From NCBI GenBank assembly GCA_026260175.1, contig JAKCWW010004324.1:1-41925 (forward strand): a stretch of DNA of 41,925 nucleotides, in the 5' to 3' direction. This document shows, piece after piece, positions 1 to 11,522 of the stretch; positions within the stretch are counted from its first letter, which is position 1; the number at the start of each line of letters is the position of its first letter. The DNA comes from Reticulitermes lucifugus. Taxonomy: Eukaryota; Arthropoda; Insecta; Blattodea; Rhinotermitidae. Both the position numbers and the translations under genes were made by a program. The notes beneath the pieces were generated by a model. The model searched no databases. It was not told where the DNA came from and saw nothing but the letters and a program-made list of their open reading frames with translations.

Positions 1-2480
1 ATAGTTGAGAAGGCCAAAACCTACAAAGGATGAGGTTGTCGCGCCTGTATAAGAAGAAGAAGATGTATTTAATGAATATGACAGCTCAGAGCCTGAGGAA
101 TCTGAGTTCGTAACTCCAGGTGAAGTCATCGCATCCCATTCATTTCCAGAATAAGCCTCTTCCTTTGGGTTTGATATTATGTCGCCTATAACATTAGAAA
201 TAATACTGTTCCTGTTATAATACACATCTTCAATTCAGATCACACGGTGACATTACAAGAAGGAAAAATTTTCCCTTTCAGCACAGAAGTCCATGACTGT
301 GCTTTTGATCACGCACAAATCAAAAGCGTCAGTCTTTCACGCTTTCGAGTCCTTTTCTTTCCTGATAAGTGAAGAGGGCTCCCTCGATTTCTCTCTTTGC
401 TCCCCCTTCTGGTGCTTATCTTTTTACTGTTGTTCTTGATACATCACAGTACTTTGCTGTTCTTTCGTCCGAATGAAAAACTTGTAAAATTAAACTTTCC
501 TCTTTGCTCTGCTCATTCTTCTTTACACGAGAGATTCAACGGGTTTTACACGTATTACTTCCCCAGCTTCACTGCGATTAGCCTTACTATTCTTTCCACT
601 TGTCGCCCTTTCTTTTATGTTCAGTTAATAACGAGCCTGAAGTCAAACTCATGCACAGATCTGGCCAGACAGAATACAACAAAAATAATCGTATTAATTC
701 ACACGCACAAGAAAAAACTGACTTCAGTCAAATGCATTTGAAATGAAATATATCGGTTAATTGCAATAAACAAGTGACGGTTGACGTCTCTCTGCCAAAG
801 CACTGCCAATGTCAAAGCCAAATTCAAGAGCACACCTAATTATCTACCTTAAGCGTAGAATAAAACTGGCAGCTAGCGTAAGGCAGGCAGCTTACCCAGT
901 CTAAGCTAGAAACATTAAAACACCAATAAGAATAATAAGAAAGTATGTAATTACAAGCACATTTTCCAAAAGGAAAAATAATTCGTTTCATGTCTAATAA
1001 CAGGATAAAAGTGATTGTTTCCAGTACGTAAATTTGAAAGTGAAGGTTCGGAAGTTAAACCCAAAAACACTCCTGGAAAAACTGTAGATCACGTCTGCGC
1101 TTACATGCACTAAATTTAGGGGAAATATTTATGATCATCACACCACCGCGTCTCTACGTAGCGTGAGTCTATCAGAACGGGAAAAAAATGTATCTACCTG
1201 GAAAATTTTTAATGATAACACAGATTGTTAACTTATGCCTCTGTCAAACAAGAAATACTATAATCTGTTGAAGTAATATTCTTAAAAAGTTCAATATGCT
1301 TGGTCGTCGAAACACCTATATTTGGATAGAAAATGTATTCATATTATACATGGAGGAACATGCCGTGCTACCATCACAAGAGCTAGCCTCTAACTTATTA
1401 CAGGATCAACTCCCCCCTCCTTCCCGGAAACAACCAATAATTTCAGAGTGGACCGAAGATGGGAACATGGGGTCACCACTTACACAAGAAGAGGGTCTGG
1501 ACGTGACAAAACGTTCTGAAAAAGAAAAAATATTTTCGGGGTTTCGTCGACCATACTAAGCAAAAACTAGGCAACTATTTGGCAACAAACAGAGGTGCTG
1601 TTGATAGGTGGAAAATCATCCCCGATCACGTAAGTTTGGAAGGAGGCATAAGACCTAAATTTAGCTTTCAATCTAATATTGACTAAAGAATTATGTCTGA
1701 GTTGATCCGTAAGGGATTTTTCAGTAACAATGGAAACAACATCTGGAGTACAACGGGACGCCAATGGTGATTTGGTTCTCAGCCTCTTTTAGTTGATCGG
1801 TAGGAAGAATAAAATATCCCAATCATAGCGAGCCTACGAATTTTATAAGCCTCACAACACTAGGCATTAATAGTGAAGCTCCACCCCTCCCCTTGGTGAA
1901 GTTGCTTGACAATCGGAATCAAACACGATCCCTCTACAGACATCAGCGGTAGACGGGCTGTTGATCAAAGTGAAATTAAGCAGACTGCTTGCTGACACCG
2001 CCAAAATTATTGTTACTGATTGCATTCCTCACCATTTCAGTGTAAGATGCTGGAAGGCTGAGACACACGTTTTACTCGATTCAACACAATTCTTGCCTAG
2101 CTCTGTACCAACCACGGGGGAAGATGACATGTACTGCTAACCTACTGTACTGAATGTACGAAATCTTGAAGATGGTTTAGCTGCATCTTTAGGAAAGCAT
2201 CAACCCTTTTTTAAAAAATCGGTGTCTTCGCATAATGTATTAACAGTGACCACCAAGGACATAAAGAGGTCCCATTCTGCAGAACCCATTTAAGCGAAAA
2301 GCCTCAAGCTGCAGATTAAGAACCTTAAATTTATCACTATCAAAACTGGAGATAACACAAGTCACCGATCATGTGAAACGACTTTTTAAGGGACGCATCA
2401 TATAGAAGCCGAGCAGGTTTTTTGATCCGCTGTGTTATCATTACGTTGTGATCGAAGCAATTTTACGCAGGTAGCACATA
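1..2480. other. No recognisable gene; AT-rich intergenic sequence
   Basis: I see no gene. Positions 52-153 (+) hold a short acidic open frame without a Met (rich in Glu, Asp and Ser, ending in TAA at 151-153), which could be a transposase or exon scrap. Positions 301-327 form a perfect 9-bp hairpin (GCTTTTGAT, 9-nt loop, ATCAAAAGC). The longer open frames have no family features and no coding-like composition. Confidence 0.5.
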
Positions 2481-2486
2481 TACATG

Positions 2487-2700
2487 AGGAGATGGTCAGG
2501 GCATGTAGCAAATATGGGGGAGAGGAGAAATGCGCACAGAAGTTTGGGGGGAAACCTCCTCGGCGCAGATGGGAGGATAATATTAAAATTAATCTTCAAT
2601 AAGTTGGGTGGGGCATAGACTGGATAGATCTGGCCCAGCGATGGTGACGGGTGGCGGGTTCTTGTGAATGCGCTAATGAACATGTGTTCCATAAATAGCG
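2487..2700 (+). mobile_element. Non-LTR retrotransposon 3' tail relic
   Basis: Read with a frameshift, the + strand gives RRWSGHVANMGERRNAHRS, then PPRRRWEDNIKINL, then GIDWIDLAQRW. This order (RW-GHVARMGE, RP-RRWEDNIK-DL, DWI-LAQDRD-W) is the usual C-terminal tail of endonuclease/reverse-transcriptase proteins of insect non-LTR elements. Stops and the frameshift make it non-functional. Only the tail survives; I see no polymerase core upstream. Assignment is from recall of the family pattern. Confidence 0.6.
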
Positions 2701-2760
2701 GGGAATTGCTTGACTAGCTGAGGAACTGTTAGTTTCTCAAGAACGACTGTGCTACATGGA

Positions 2761-2784
2761 GTTAGTTAGTTAGTCAGTCAGTCA
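2761..2784. repeat. GTTA/GTCA tetranucleotide microsatellite
   Basis: Three GTTA units are followed by three GTCA units, just downstream of the retrotransposon tail relic. It may be what is left of that element's 3' simple-repeat tail. Confidence 0.7.
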
Positions 2785-3231
2785 ATTCACTTATTACCTT
2801 TATAGTGGTTTTACAATTATTACTTGGAACAAACCATGTCTCTACGGTATATAATGTTACAGCTATTCTGTGGTTACAATTCATGGTACATGTAACTTTA
2901 CAAAAAAAAAAAAGTTTTGTACTTTTAAATTAGTACTATACGAAGTATGTGCATAGTGCCCACTAAGGCTGTTTTCTGTAGTTTCTTTATGTTGTGCTTT
3001 CCAGTATGTTTTTCATATATTTGATGAATAATTTTGAGATGGTTCAAATTGCCTCGGTTATTACTGGTATCGCTTTTGTTTTTACATTCCGACAAGCTGT
3101 ATTTCTAGTGCTACGTCTTTGTATTTTACAATCTTCTCGGCTCATTACTACTATTATCATCATCATCATCATTTTATACCTAACTTGGAACGTCCTCAGT
3201 TTGTGGTAGAAAATAGCCTCCCGACAATAAG

Positions 3232-3500
3232 TAAAATTCTCCCTGTAACGTGCTATGAAGGCACAGAGGGGAAGAAGACGTATAGCTCCAATCTTTAACC
3301 TCGGCGATAAATGGGGTGGGTGGTCAACGCCACGCCCCGGCAGCGTTACCGCCGCGAAAGAGACCCGATACCCATTTACAGGGGGTTGGATAAACACCAG
3401 GGCCGGTCTGGAAGGGTACGTAAAATCTCGCCCCCACCGGGGTAGGAACCCCGGACTGTTTAGCCCGTAGCGAGTCGCTACCAATTACGCTATCCTGGTC
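3232..3500 (-). mobile_element. tRNA-derived SINE (family 1) with 16-bp TSD
   Basis: The element is bounded by an exact 16-bp direct repeat, GCCTCCCGACAATAAG, at 3216-3231 and 3501-3516, a target-site duplication. Read on the - strand it starts with a tRNA-like head: an A box (TAGCGTAATTGG) and a weakened B box (GGTTCCTACCC). Its body, with a GTAAATGGGTATCGGG block and a GGAGCTATACGTCTTCTTCC block near the 3' end, matches the SINEs at 29.4 kb and 31.0 kb. The unmutated TSD suggests a fairly recent insertion. The 146-aa and 71-aa open frames across it are shadows, not genes. Confidence 0.85.
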
Positions 3501-3516
3501 GCCTCCCGACAATAAG

Positions 3517-5250
3517 GTACTGTGAATATAGCCTACTGCTTAACCTAGGGATTGTCACCCAGTTTGAGGTAGGGTTTACGGGTCAGAACTGGCCAAAAAG
3601 TATGATAATTCGACATTATTGGCTATGATAGGAAGGACATGAAGAAAAAACGGAATCACTTTAACTGCATAAGAATATATGCAATAAAATTACTTGAGAG
3701 ACTGTGTTAAACCTATATGGGAAGATTACATCAAAACACACCTTGATGTGATGACCATGTGAACTGGGTTTTTTAAGTGGCTCGGAAATTCAAGTATCGG
3801 ACTTCTGTTGAGGGCCTGTTGTATCGACTGTTCCAGGAATACCGTGCAATAAATGTCAGTCAGGGAGTCAACCAGTCAGTGTGTAAAATCTGGAACTATC
3901 GTGAAAGAGTTGAACAGAGTCCTGTTTTGCGGAACGTCCAGTACATGACCCTCTTGCTTCTTCATAAATCATTCAGCTAATGAGAAACTGCTCCCGCATT
4001 CAGCAACATCGTCATTAGGGGGCGTACATAATTCAATATACCCGCCACACGATCATAACGAAGCTTAACATAAGCCGCTAAGGACAATATGTCCAAAAGA
4101 CAGGCAGTAACAGGAAAATAGAATAAATTACTGAAGGAGAAACTTCTGGCATTAGGTTAGTAATTACCGGTTGTTACAACGAGCTCGTAATGTATACTGT
4201 ATGAGAGAATAAGCACATATATCTATACCATTTTGTTGTGGTGAACCCTAAAGGTGACGTGAGACATGTAATGGGATGATGATAAACAGTTTAGACAATA
4301 TGGCTTTGTAATAGGCCTCAGGAACGTGTGGTGGGTTCTCAAAATGGGTCTGAGACTGAGATGTCTTGTAAGGACAATATCTTTCATTTAGCTTTCATTC
4401 TCTCTATCCCCAAAAGTTGTCGCTATCATTATTATTATTATTATTATTTTCTGCTTAAGGCAAACTTATAGTCTAACCGCCTAAACATTCAGTCTCCAGT
4501 TATCTATATTCTGACACAGTTATTTCAGGCACTGAATCCGCTCTGATGACAGCGGACTTGCTGTAGACAAAATACGTTCATAAAACTCAGAATTGTCCTC
4601 GTGTGGTCAATCTAGATAATTGTAGCCACTGAAAAGCAGAAACTTCAGCTACGAGCGTTTTTAAATATCACTCGTTTACAGAATAAAAAGCACGTATCAA
4701 AAGACAGGATATTAAAGCAAATGACAAAGCTGCTGGAAAAGTTTCGTTTATTGGGTGAAACATGAAACGAAACAAAAAAAAAGAGACGGCGACCCTTCGA
4801 GGGATGAGAACTGCTGCATTGTGTCCAGTATTTCGTAATCGACTTTTTATGCTGTGGTGGGTGCGTTCTGATATGAATGTTAATCTCTGCTTTGTATCAA
4901 TATAACGCTTCTAGCGATCTCGTGTTTTGTCTTATGAATTATTTACACGTAATATCAATCAACATCTGCCACACGTCACGGCCTAAAAATTCGTCATTGC
5001 TTCGCTCATAACCAGAGCCTACCATAATAAAAGGCGTTCTGGAAACAACCCTAGTCACAAATATTTGCAAACCGACACAAAACAAACAGGAAGGATTCGC
5101 CCACGTTGCTTCCAGGAGGCTATGTACATGGTGACCATGCCAACAAAGGCTTAGTCACTGCAGTTTTGCACCTTTAGACAAAACAATGTGTTCAGTAATT
5201 AAAGAATTAATTACCGTCCAACACAACTACTGTATATTGTATACTTTATT
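3517..5250. other. No recognisable gene; (ATT)n at 4427-4447
   Basis: Apart from an ATT microsatellite at about 4427-4447, I see no gene, RNA or element boundary here. Confidence 0.5.
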
Positions 5251-5292
5251 CTGGCAATATGTTTCGACCCAGTACGGTCATCTTCAGGCCAA
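5251..5292 (-). ncRNA. Hammerhead-ribozyme-like motif (copy 1)
   Basis: On the - strand the order is UUGGC, CUGAAGA, U, GACC-GUACUG-GGUC, GAAAC, AU, AUU, GCCAG. CUGAAGA and GAAA are the invariant hammerhead core blocks. GACC/GGUC gives a 4-bp stem II, and UUGGC/GCCAG gives a 5-bp stem I (one U-G pair) closing the fold. Departures from a canonical ribozyme are the extra U between core and stem II, and AUU where GUH is expected, which leaves a one-pair stem III. Activity is unknown; the motif probably marks a retroelement end. Confidence 0.45.
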
Positions 5293-5490
5293 TAATATAA
5301 AATCCACAAAAAGTACTGTATACAATTGTGTTAAAAGGTATTAATAAGCGAGATCTCAATTTTAAATTCAAAACAATACATGTTTCTGTTTCAAATTTGT
5401 TATGATAATAATTAAAACTATTAAAATGTGGTTAATAGAGGATCCTTAAGTTACGCTTTTGTATTTCAGTGTGGTAGAAGAATATGCAGG

Positions 5491-5688
5491 ATGAAGTCCA
5501 TGGAACGTCGCCTTCTTGGTCTTGTTTGCGCTTGTAGCTGTTTACCCGTGTTCTTTATAATTTCTTGTTTTGGACAGATGGTTAAATATGTTGAATTCCC
5601 ATGTTATTTACGAAATGTTGAATCCGGGGCACAAATGTACTATCTGTCGTCATCGTTTGGGAGATACAAAAAATGGGTTCAGCGATAA
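5491..5688 (+). CDS. Unidentified possible exon with a signal-anchor-like segment
   Basis: This frame starts with MKSMERRLLGL and holds a hydrophobic stretch (about residues 9-28, rich in Leu, Val, Phe, Ile and Cys), followed by a polar tail ending in TAA. It resembles the start of a type II membrane protein. It is preceded by a plausible splice acceptor (pyrimidine-rich, ending TTTCAG at 5469), so it could be an internal or terminal exon. I recognise no family and see no partner exon nearby. It may be chance or a decayed fragment. Confidence 0.18.
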   Translation: MKSMERRLLGLVCACSCLPVFFIISCFGQMVKYVEFPCYLRNVESGAQMYYLSSSFGRYKKWVQR

Positions 5689-7190
5689 CCAGGCAACGAA
5701 TCTGGACAAACAAATTCTTTAATTTTATTGGACACAATTCGTTTAATCCAGAACATCATTATACGCGTTATTAAAAAATTTGACGTACGTTTCGCAAAAC
5801 AACAAATTTAAAAGTATGCTTATAGACCTTACAAGAAGGCGGTGCATTAAAAAGCGAAATTTGATAGTAAAGACGAAATCGTCGAGATTCTTTTGCTTCT
5901 ACTTTAAACTTGCAATTAAATATGAATGAGATATCAAAAGCTGTGTCACTTTTGCAACAAGCAGCACGTTTCACTTTTGTTTCAGTTTAAACTGTCGTGT
6001 TTAAAAGAGTGTTGAAAATTTATGCCAATCAGCTGATGTGATGTCAAAAATTTTCTCTGCAATTGCTCGTTGCGTTTTTTCCCTTCAGAACGGCTGTAAA
6101 AAATGTCATTGCATTTAAATGAAGACAGGCAAAAAGTTCTGACCTAAAACAAATAAAGTAAAATTAAATGCATACTGCCAACTTCATATTTTGCCACAGC
6201 AGATGCTGATAACATGACCTATTTCTTCCGCTAGACGAGGTACCAAGCACGGAGGATACGTGACGTCACACTGGTTGTATAGCAATAAATGTTGTATGTT
6301 AGTACACACGTCACAGATTGAAATGAAAACGACTACATTTACTAAATAAAGAGAATGTTATCTTCAAAATGTCTTATTTTTAAGATCGGCATCAAAAACA
6401 TGACGGAAGAAAAGCAGCACAACGCTTACGTCATTGTTGTCCTCAGATGACAGACTGAGAGACAAACCCGAGGTGCATAGCTTTTGATATGCTCTTATTA
6501 CGATGGCACGACCGAAATATCGGGTCATCGATTGTCATCTCACTTCATGAAATTCGTGTAACAAAGCCTGCAATGTGATAGCCGTCCTGATTTATGCAAA
6601 GGCGTAAAGAGTTACAAACAGCACGCTTTGTGTTCCCATCCTGTATTTGTGTTTAGGATTAGTGAAAGAAGTAAGTATGCGCGAGGGAATTCCAACGAAC
6701 TGCAAGACCTCTCCATACAAGACGCATCCGATTTAATGCCAATGGCAAGTTGTTCGACAAACATTTTCTTATTGACTATGGATCCGTAAGCGTCTCGTTT
6801 TAATCTGGTTCTGGTGCTAAAAACCGCCTGCTTGTACAGCAACTTGCAACATTTTCTGTTGATATTAGAACCCTAAATGTCAGCATTACTTAACCAGCGG
6901 ACAGCTCCAGAACACCATGGTAACTCATGCAGAGTGCAGCATGCTTCCAAACAATTCCGTACGTTCTGTCATAATAATATTCTCCCATCTTTCGTCAGAA
7001 ATAATCTCCCCAACTAATCTACACAAGTGTTTCTTATTGCCCCCTGTGAGCTCAAGAAGTTTCTTCTTAAGCATTTTTCTCCATTTCCGTTTGGCTCATC
7101 TCCAATGGGTTCAGCAACCTATTTATAAACACGCGTCCTACAGAAGACTATGTTGCACAGTCATACAGGATAACGGCAAACTCTTATCAT
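5689..7190. other. No recognisable gene
   Basis: AT-rich sequence. Short open frames such as that at 6612-6842 (-) carry no motif I recognise, and no element ends are visible. Confidence 0.5.
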
Positions 7191-7191
7191 C

Positions 7192-7530
7192 CGTGACTTG
7201 AAAGGTATAGGCCGGAAAAATCTTAATCTTCCATGACTTCCAAAGTATACGTCAGCAGAATCTTCATCTTCAGGAACTTGTGAAGCACAGGCCGGAAAAG
7301 TTTTCTTCTTCCGTGACTTGAAAAGTATAGGCCGGCAAAATCTTCATCTTCCGTGACTTGCAAAGTATAGGCCGGGAAAATCTTCATCTTCCGTGACTTC
7401 CAAAAGTACAGACTGCCAAATCATAATCCGTGACTTTCAAAGTATAAGCCGACAAAATAATCATCTTGTGCGTTTTTCCAAGTATAGGCCGGCAAAATCT
7501 TCATCATCCGTGACTTGCAAAGTACATGCG
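7192..7530. repeat. Degenerate tandem array, about 40-bp unit
   Basis: Roughly eight units follow one another, with core CGTGACTTGCAAAGTATAGG followed by CCGGCAAAATCTTCATCTTC. Units differ by substitutions and short indels, so the array is old. Downstream, at about 7515, the last units fade into single-copy sequence. Confidence 0.85.
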
Positions 7531-9144
7531 ATAAGAACTGCTTCTTGACTGAATACTCGTAGTAGAAACACACTTCTCTTGTCTGAATGACGAATACTTG
7601 TATGCGGTCTTGTCGAACATGCGGAGGAGACAGTGTCAGTCCGTATTAACTTTCCACATTTCATACATTCAGAATTACTAATATTTTGATAGAACCTCGT
7701 ATTTGACCTTCAAAGTAAGTTTCGTTCAAAGGATTTAATTCTGATTTGGGCCACAGCACCTACTTTACAGGAAGTTCGAATAAAATCTGCTCGATTTCCT
7801 CGCAAACAGCTCAACGTACAAACAACTGGAACATAACATAGCATACTACAATTGTTACTTGAAACGTCTTTAGATACGGCGAATATTTAACGAAATAATT
7901 CCTAATAGAGCATTGTGAATAGCGTGACAACCATAAACCGGTCTTGCAATAAAAGAACATCAAGGCCAATGATGTGTGCAAGTGACATGCCGCATTTCGA
8001 ATTTTTATCTTTCCACTCTTATTATTTTTATTGTTCGTGGGGATTTACATTTCGGTACACTCTAAAGTTTCCGCAGCGCCTTTATTCTAGTGACAAATTA
8101 GTAATTATGCAGGCGTTGAAGGGAGTGAAACCACGGTCAACGGCCGCTGTATAACACGGTTCTCACAATCAGGAAGGCCACAACAGGCGATCACAGAATT
8201 AAAGACAAATGGTGGCCTTCTATACCGTCGCGGAGATAAACCGAGACTGACGCGCATGCGCCTATCGCTGTTGCGGGTGGGACACGTGGGGCTGTACGGG
8301 CCTGACAGGTGGAATAATCGAGATGTATCGATGTGAGGCAGGAGCTGCACCTGCAGCGCATCAGGAACCTACTATGTCATTGTACAGCCACGTCAGGATC
8401 CTACTTAACAGTCACTCCACTAACCGAAATGTTGTACCCCTAATTGTTAAGTTACCCACACACCTGTTTAACTGTCTAAACCCTTGAACTCATCTAATTA
8501 CAGTCAGCTCTTCCACAACCAGTCGTCCAGCTTAACCGCTCTGATTACAAGAAAACACAATATTGATTAAATTAATTAATCTATTAAGTTGTTACATTTT
8601 GATTCTAGAATGTTGACAATATTACAGCATGGTGTACCTTCAAGTGATTGTTTTGCTAGTAGATGTCATTGATGATTTTTCACTCAATGCTGCATTTTAT
8701 TTATTTTCTTATTGTGCCTCCAGATCATCTGGTTAACTGCCCGGGCACGCGGTCCTGTTTACTCCGCTTAAGCAAGAGTCGACTGTGATGTAAAATAATC
8801 AGTTCTTCCGCCACAGACAATAAAGGTCTTCTCCAGTGAAAAGACGAGCAGATTTAAATCTGTGTAAGGAAACAGCTTCTGTTGCACTGGATTGAGAATA
8901 TTTGAAAAAGTTTAAAAAACGGTGGTCCCTGGACAGGTTCACGGCTTAAATTATATCGGTCTGCAAATTCTAGTTGCCATTGTTAGTCTACTGTAGCCAA
9001 GCCATTATAACAGCTTTCTATTTCTTTTAGCAAATATTCTGCCACATAATAAAATCTTTACTTGTGAAAGATCACTGTCGGTATTTTTGTAAAATATCAT
9101 AACTTTATTTAATATCGTAAATGAACATGTACATATGTGTCAGT
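7531..9144. other. No recognisable gene; GC-richer patch at 8130-8350
   Basis: Most is AT-rich without signals. A GC-richer patch at about 8130-8350 holds GCGCATGCGC at 8252-8261, close to an NRF1-type palindrome, but no exon or transcription unit can be tied to it. Confidence 0.4.
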
Positions 9145-9395
9145 AATAAATATATATGTACCGTACACTGTGATACAAATAAGGGATAAGTCCACAGAAT
9201 ATCTGTTCTGCACGCAGTAAGACAAACATGGGACACACTTACAGAATATCTGTACTGGACAATGTGAAACAAATATAGGACCGGTCCACAGAATATCTAT
9301 ATTGTACTATGTGAGACAATTATATGGACCGATCCACAGAATATCTGTACTGTGTAGTGTGAGACAGATATGGGACCGGTCCACAGAATATCCAG
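9145..9395. repeat. Tandem array, about 47-bp unit
   Basis: The phrase CCACAGAATATCTGTACTG recurs near 9192, 9239, 9286, 9333 and 9381, spaced 47-48 bp. Between copies lie variants of GTGAGACAAATATGGGACCGG. There are about five diverged units. Confidence 0.85.
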
Positions 9396-10530
9396 CGGTG
9401 TCGGGATGGTCCGTAAATCACGGAGGGCAGAGAACAGCTGCGTCAGAACACAATGCTGAGAACATTTGAAACTACGAGACGAAGTAACACAGGTTGGCAG
9501 GAATTACTTCGCGATGAGCTTCACTAATTTGATCGTATTTATCATCACCATCATCGTGATCTGCAAGCATTAGGCTGTTTCGGGTTCACGGTTCAACCCA
9601 GAACTAATCCTTGAATCCTTCACATCGTCTACCTTTCTCTCCTTTTGGGCGAGAATGAGATGGCCGGAACCGCAGCAAGCAAACAGACATTAAAAATGGA
9701 TAGGCCTAGATAATTTTAATTTAGAAACCTCAAGGTAAGAGGCAATTTTGGATACATAAGCGCATTTTATTTGTTTAACAACGCTCTCAGCAGTTCAGAT
9801 TAAGTAGTGTAATATGATAGAGGGATAAGTGAATGCATTACAAAAGAACATGGAATAAATGGCCGTAGTCAAATGTGAGGTACTGTATTTGTGTGTGCAT
9901 GCAGGTACTGAGAAAAACCTTGAAAACCCTCAGTCATGATGGCCAATAAGATATGCGGTATCCCCCGAGTACCAGATCGCGGCTTTCGGTACCCAGGAGT
10001 AGATGTGAGGTTAATATTAAAATGGATCTTAAATAATTGGTATGTGATTATATAAACTACATTTATCTGGCTCATGACATGGTATAATGGTGGGGTCTGG
10101 TGAATGCGATAATGGGCCCTCCGGTTCAAAAGAAAGATGGCTAAATTCTCGATCAGGCAAGAGAGTGTCACCTTTTGAAAGACCCTGCTCCCGGAGTTTG
10201 TTAGATTCGTGAGTTGGTCCCCAGTATATTAAGCACTGTTGCCCCTAGCAACCTGCCAACCCACTATGAACAAACAGTTGCGACAGCAGCAGCCATCAGT
10301 TTCATTAACTGTGTCAAAGAAACATACACTGCATATCACTCTTTTGTTTTTACACACCGACTTTATATAATCTTGCTCAGCTCTACTGATAACTATAACT
10401 ACACTTTCATTTTTTCACGCAATACAATCAGACTATGATTTTCTAGGTGGATTTCGCCGCTTCAAAGAAATATGGTGAATGCGCATCCTCACCCTACTCG
10501 CTTCAATGTCGAACTAAGACCTAACCCTTC
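9396..10530. other. Intergenic; faint retrotransposon tail at about 9990-10115
   Basis: No gene. The + strand at about 9990-10115 reads, with stops, like VNIKMDLK, then YLAHDM, then GLVNAIM. This parallels the DNIKMDL / LAQDRD / VNAAMN tail seen better preserved at 2.5 kb, so it is probably a more decayed relic of such an element. The rest shows nothing. Confidence 0.3.
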
Positions 10531-10532
10531 AA

Positions 10533-10570
10533 CCCTGAAGACTGAGAATATGTTTCTCCGAAACGTCGGC
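10533..10570 (+). ncRNA. Hammerhead-like motif (copy 2)
   Basis: The + strand reads CUGAAGA (10535-10541), CU, a GAGAA-UAUGU-UUCUC hairpin, C, GAAAC, GUC, GGC. Both core blocks and a GUC triplet are present. ACGU in GAAACGUC is self-complementary, so stem III could only form between two molecules. Stem I is at most 2 bp and stem II is offset by extra bases, so this is a weak copy. Confidence 0.3.
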
Positions 10571-10690
10571 ATACACCTATAAGGCTGCGCGGTGTCAAAA
10601 CCCAGAAGCCCGCGATCTGAATAATCTCTGCCGTGGAAACCTGAAAACTTACACGCAATTCATTCTTAAAGCACAGCAATCTGCTTCTAA

Positions 10691-10702
10691 TGCGCACGCG
10701 CA
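10691..10702. promoter_or_regulatory. NRF1-type site (palindromic consensus match)
   Basis: TGCGCACGCGCA matches the YGCGCAYGCGCR consensus at every position. No first exon is recognisable beside it, so a chance match in a locally GC-rich patch is likely. Confidence 0.2.
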
Positions 10703-11360
10703 TCAATATCCTCATGTTTACTCATTTTGTTTGTCCCACAACGCGTACGTCCTTGCTTGTTCATCAGACGCTATTGGCCGTATCGTGTATCCTCCCTCCC
10801 ACGACAGAAACTCTGCTCGAATCTCAGGCATGTTATCTGTTGTCCTGACTGTGGTTATTCATGGTTTGCCTTAATGTCTCCAGGCGAAAGCCGACATGCT
10901 ACCTCCAAGTAGGACGTCTGCCTCCTTCAACATTCTTATCTACTCATCATTAGTTAAGGAACTTCAGTTTCCTTCGAGACTATGTAACCTCTGAAACTGA
11001 AACAGCGTAATTTAGTAGTTAATAAGTACAGCAAAGATAAAATCATGGAAAATCACCGATAACCCATGTATTTAAATAGTATTCACGCCAGGAGATACCT
11101 TGAGGTGCTGTTCTCCGACTGTCCCTCTGTCTGTCTGTCGATGTCATGACATGTTACAGAACTGTTAATAGAAAAATACACGTCATTGTGAAATAAAGCG
11201 CGGAATTTCCTTACATTTGCTTTGAATTTCGACATCGGTCCTTCACGCTTCAACTTGCTTGAACGGTTCAATAACGGCCTTTGTTCAAGAGAAAATTCCT
11301 TAATATTGCCGAGTTTATTGGCTTGAAACTGGAACCGTGAGAACCAATGCGCACTCTAAC

Positions 11361-11522
11361 ATGACAACCCAGTTACTTAAAAGTCAGAATCCGATAATCG
11401 AATTACACATTGTAACCTGATAACACAATCATATAAACATCAAAATTTTATAACCCTGTCACTTAAACATCAAACATGATACAGTGGTTACTTAAATATC
11501 GAATCTGATAACTCAGTCCCTT
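11361..11522. repeat. Degenerate tandem repeat, about 28-30-bp unit
   Basis: About six units with consensus near GATAACACAGTCACTTAAAC followed by ATCAAATCT run head to tail. Units differ strongly, so the array is old. Confidence 0.65.

Noticed and set aside
397..741. 114-residue open frame, Leu/Phe-rich at its start
   Set aside because: It begins with a non-ATG codon, has no motif, and its hydrophobic start reflects T-rich DNA; no splice signals or neighbours support it.
3155..3175. Possible CRISPR-like or structured repeat in ATC/ATT tracts
   Set aside because: Simple trinucleotide microsatellites without spacers; this is eukaryotic nuclear DNA.
3044..3484. 146-residue open frame on the - strand
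   Set aside because: Most of it lies within the SINE at 3232-3500, whose GC-rich body opens frames by chance on both strands.
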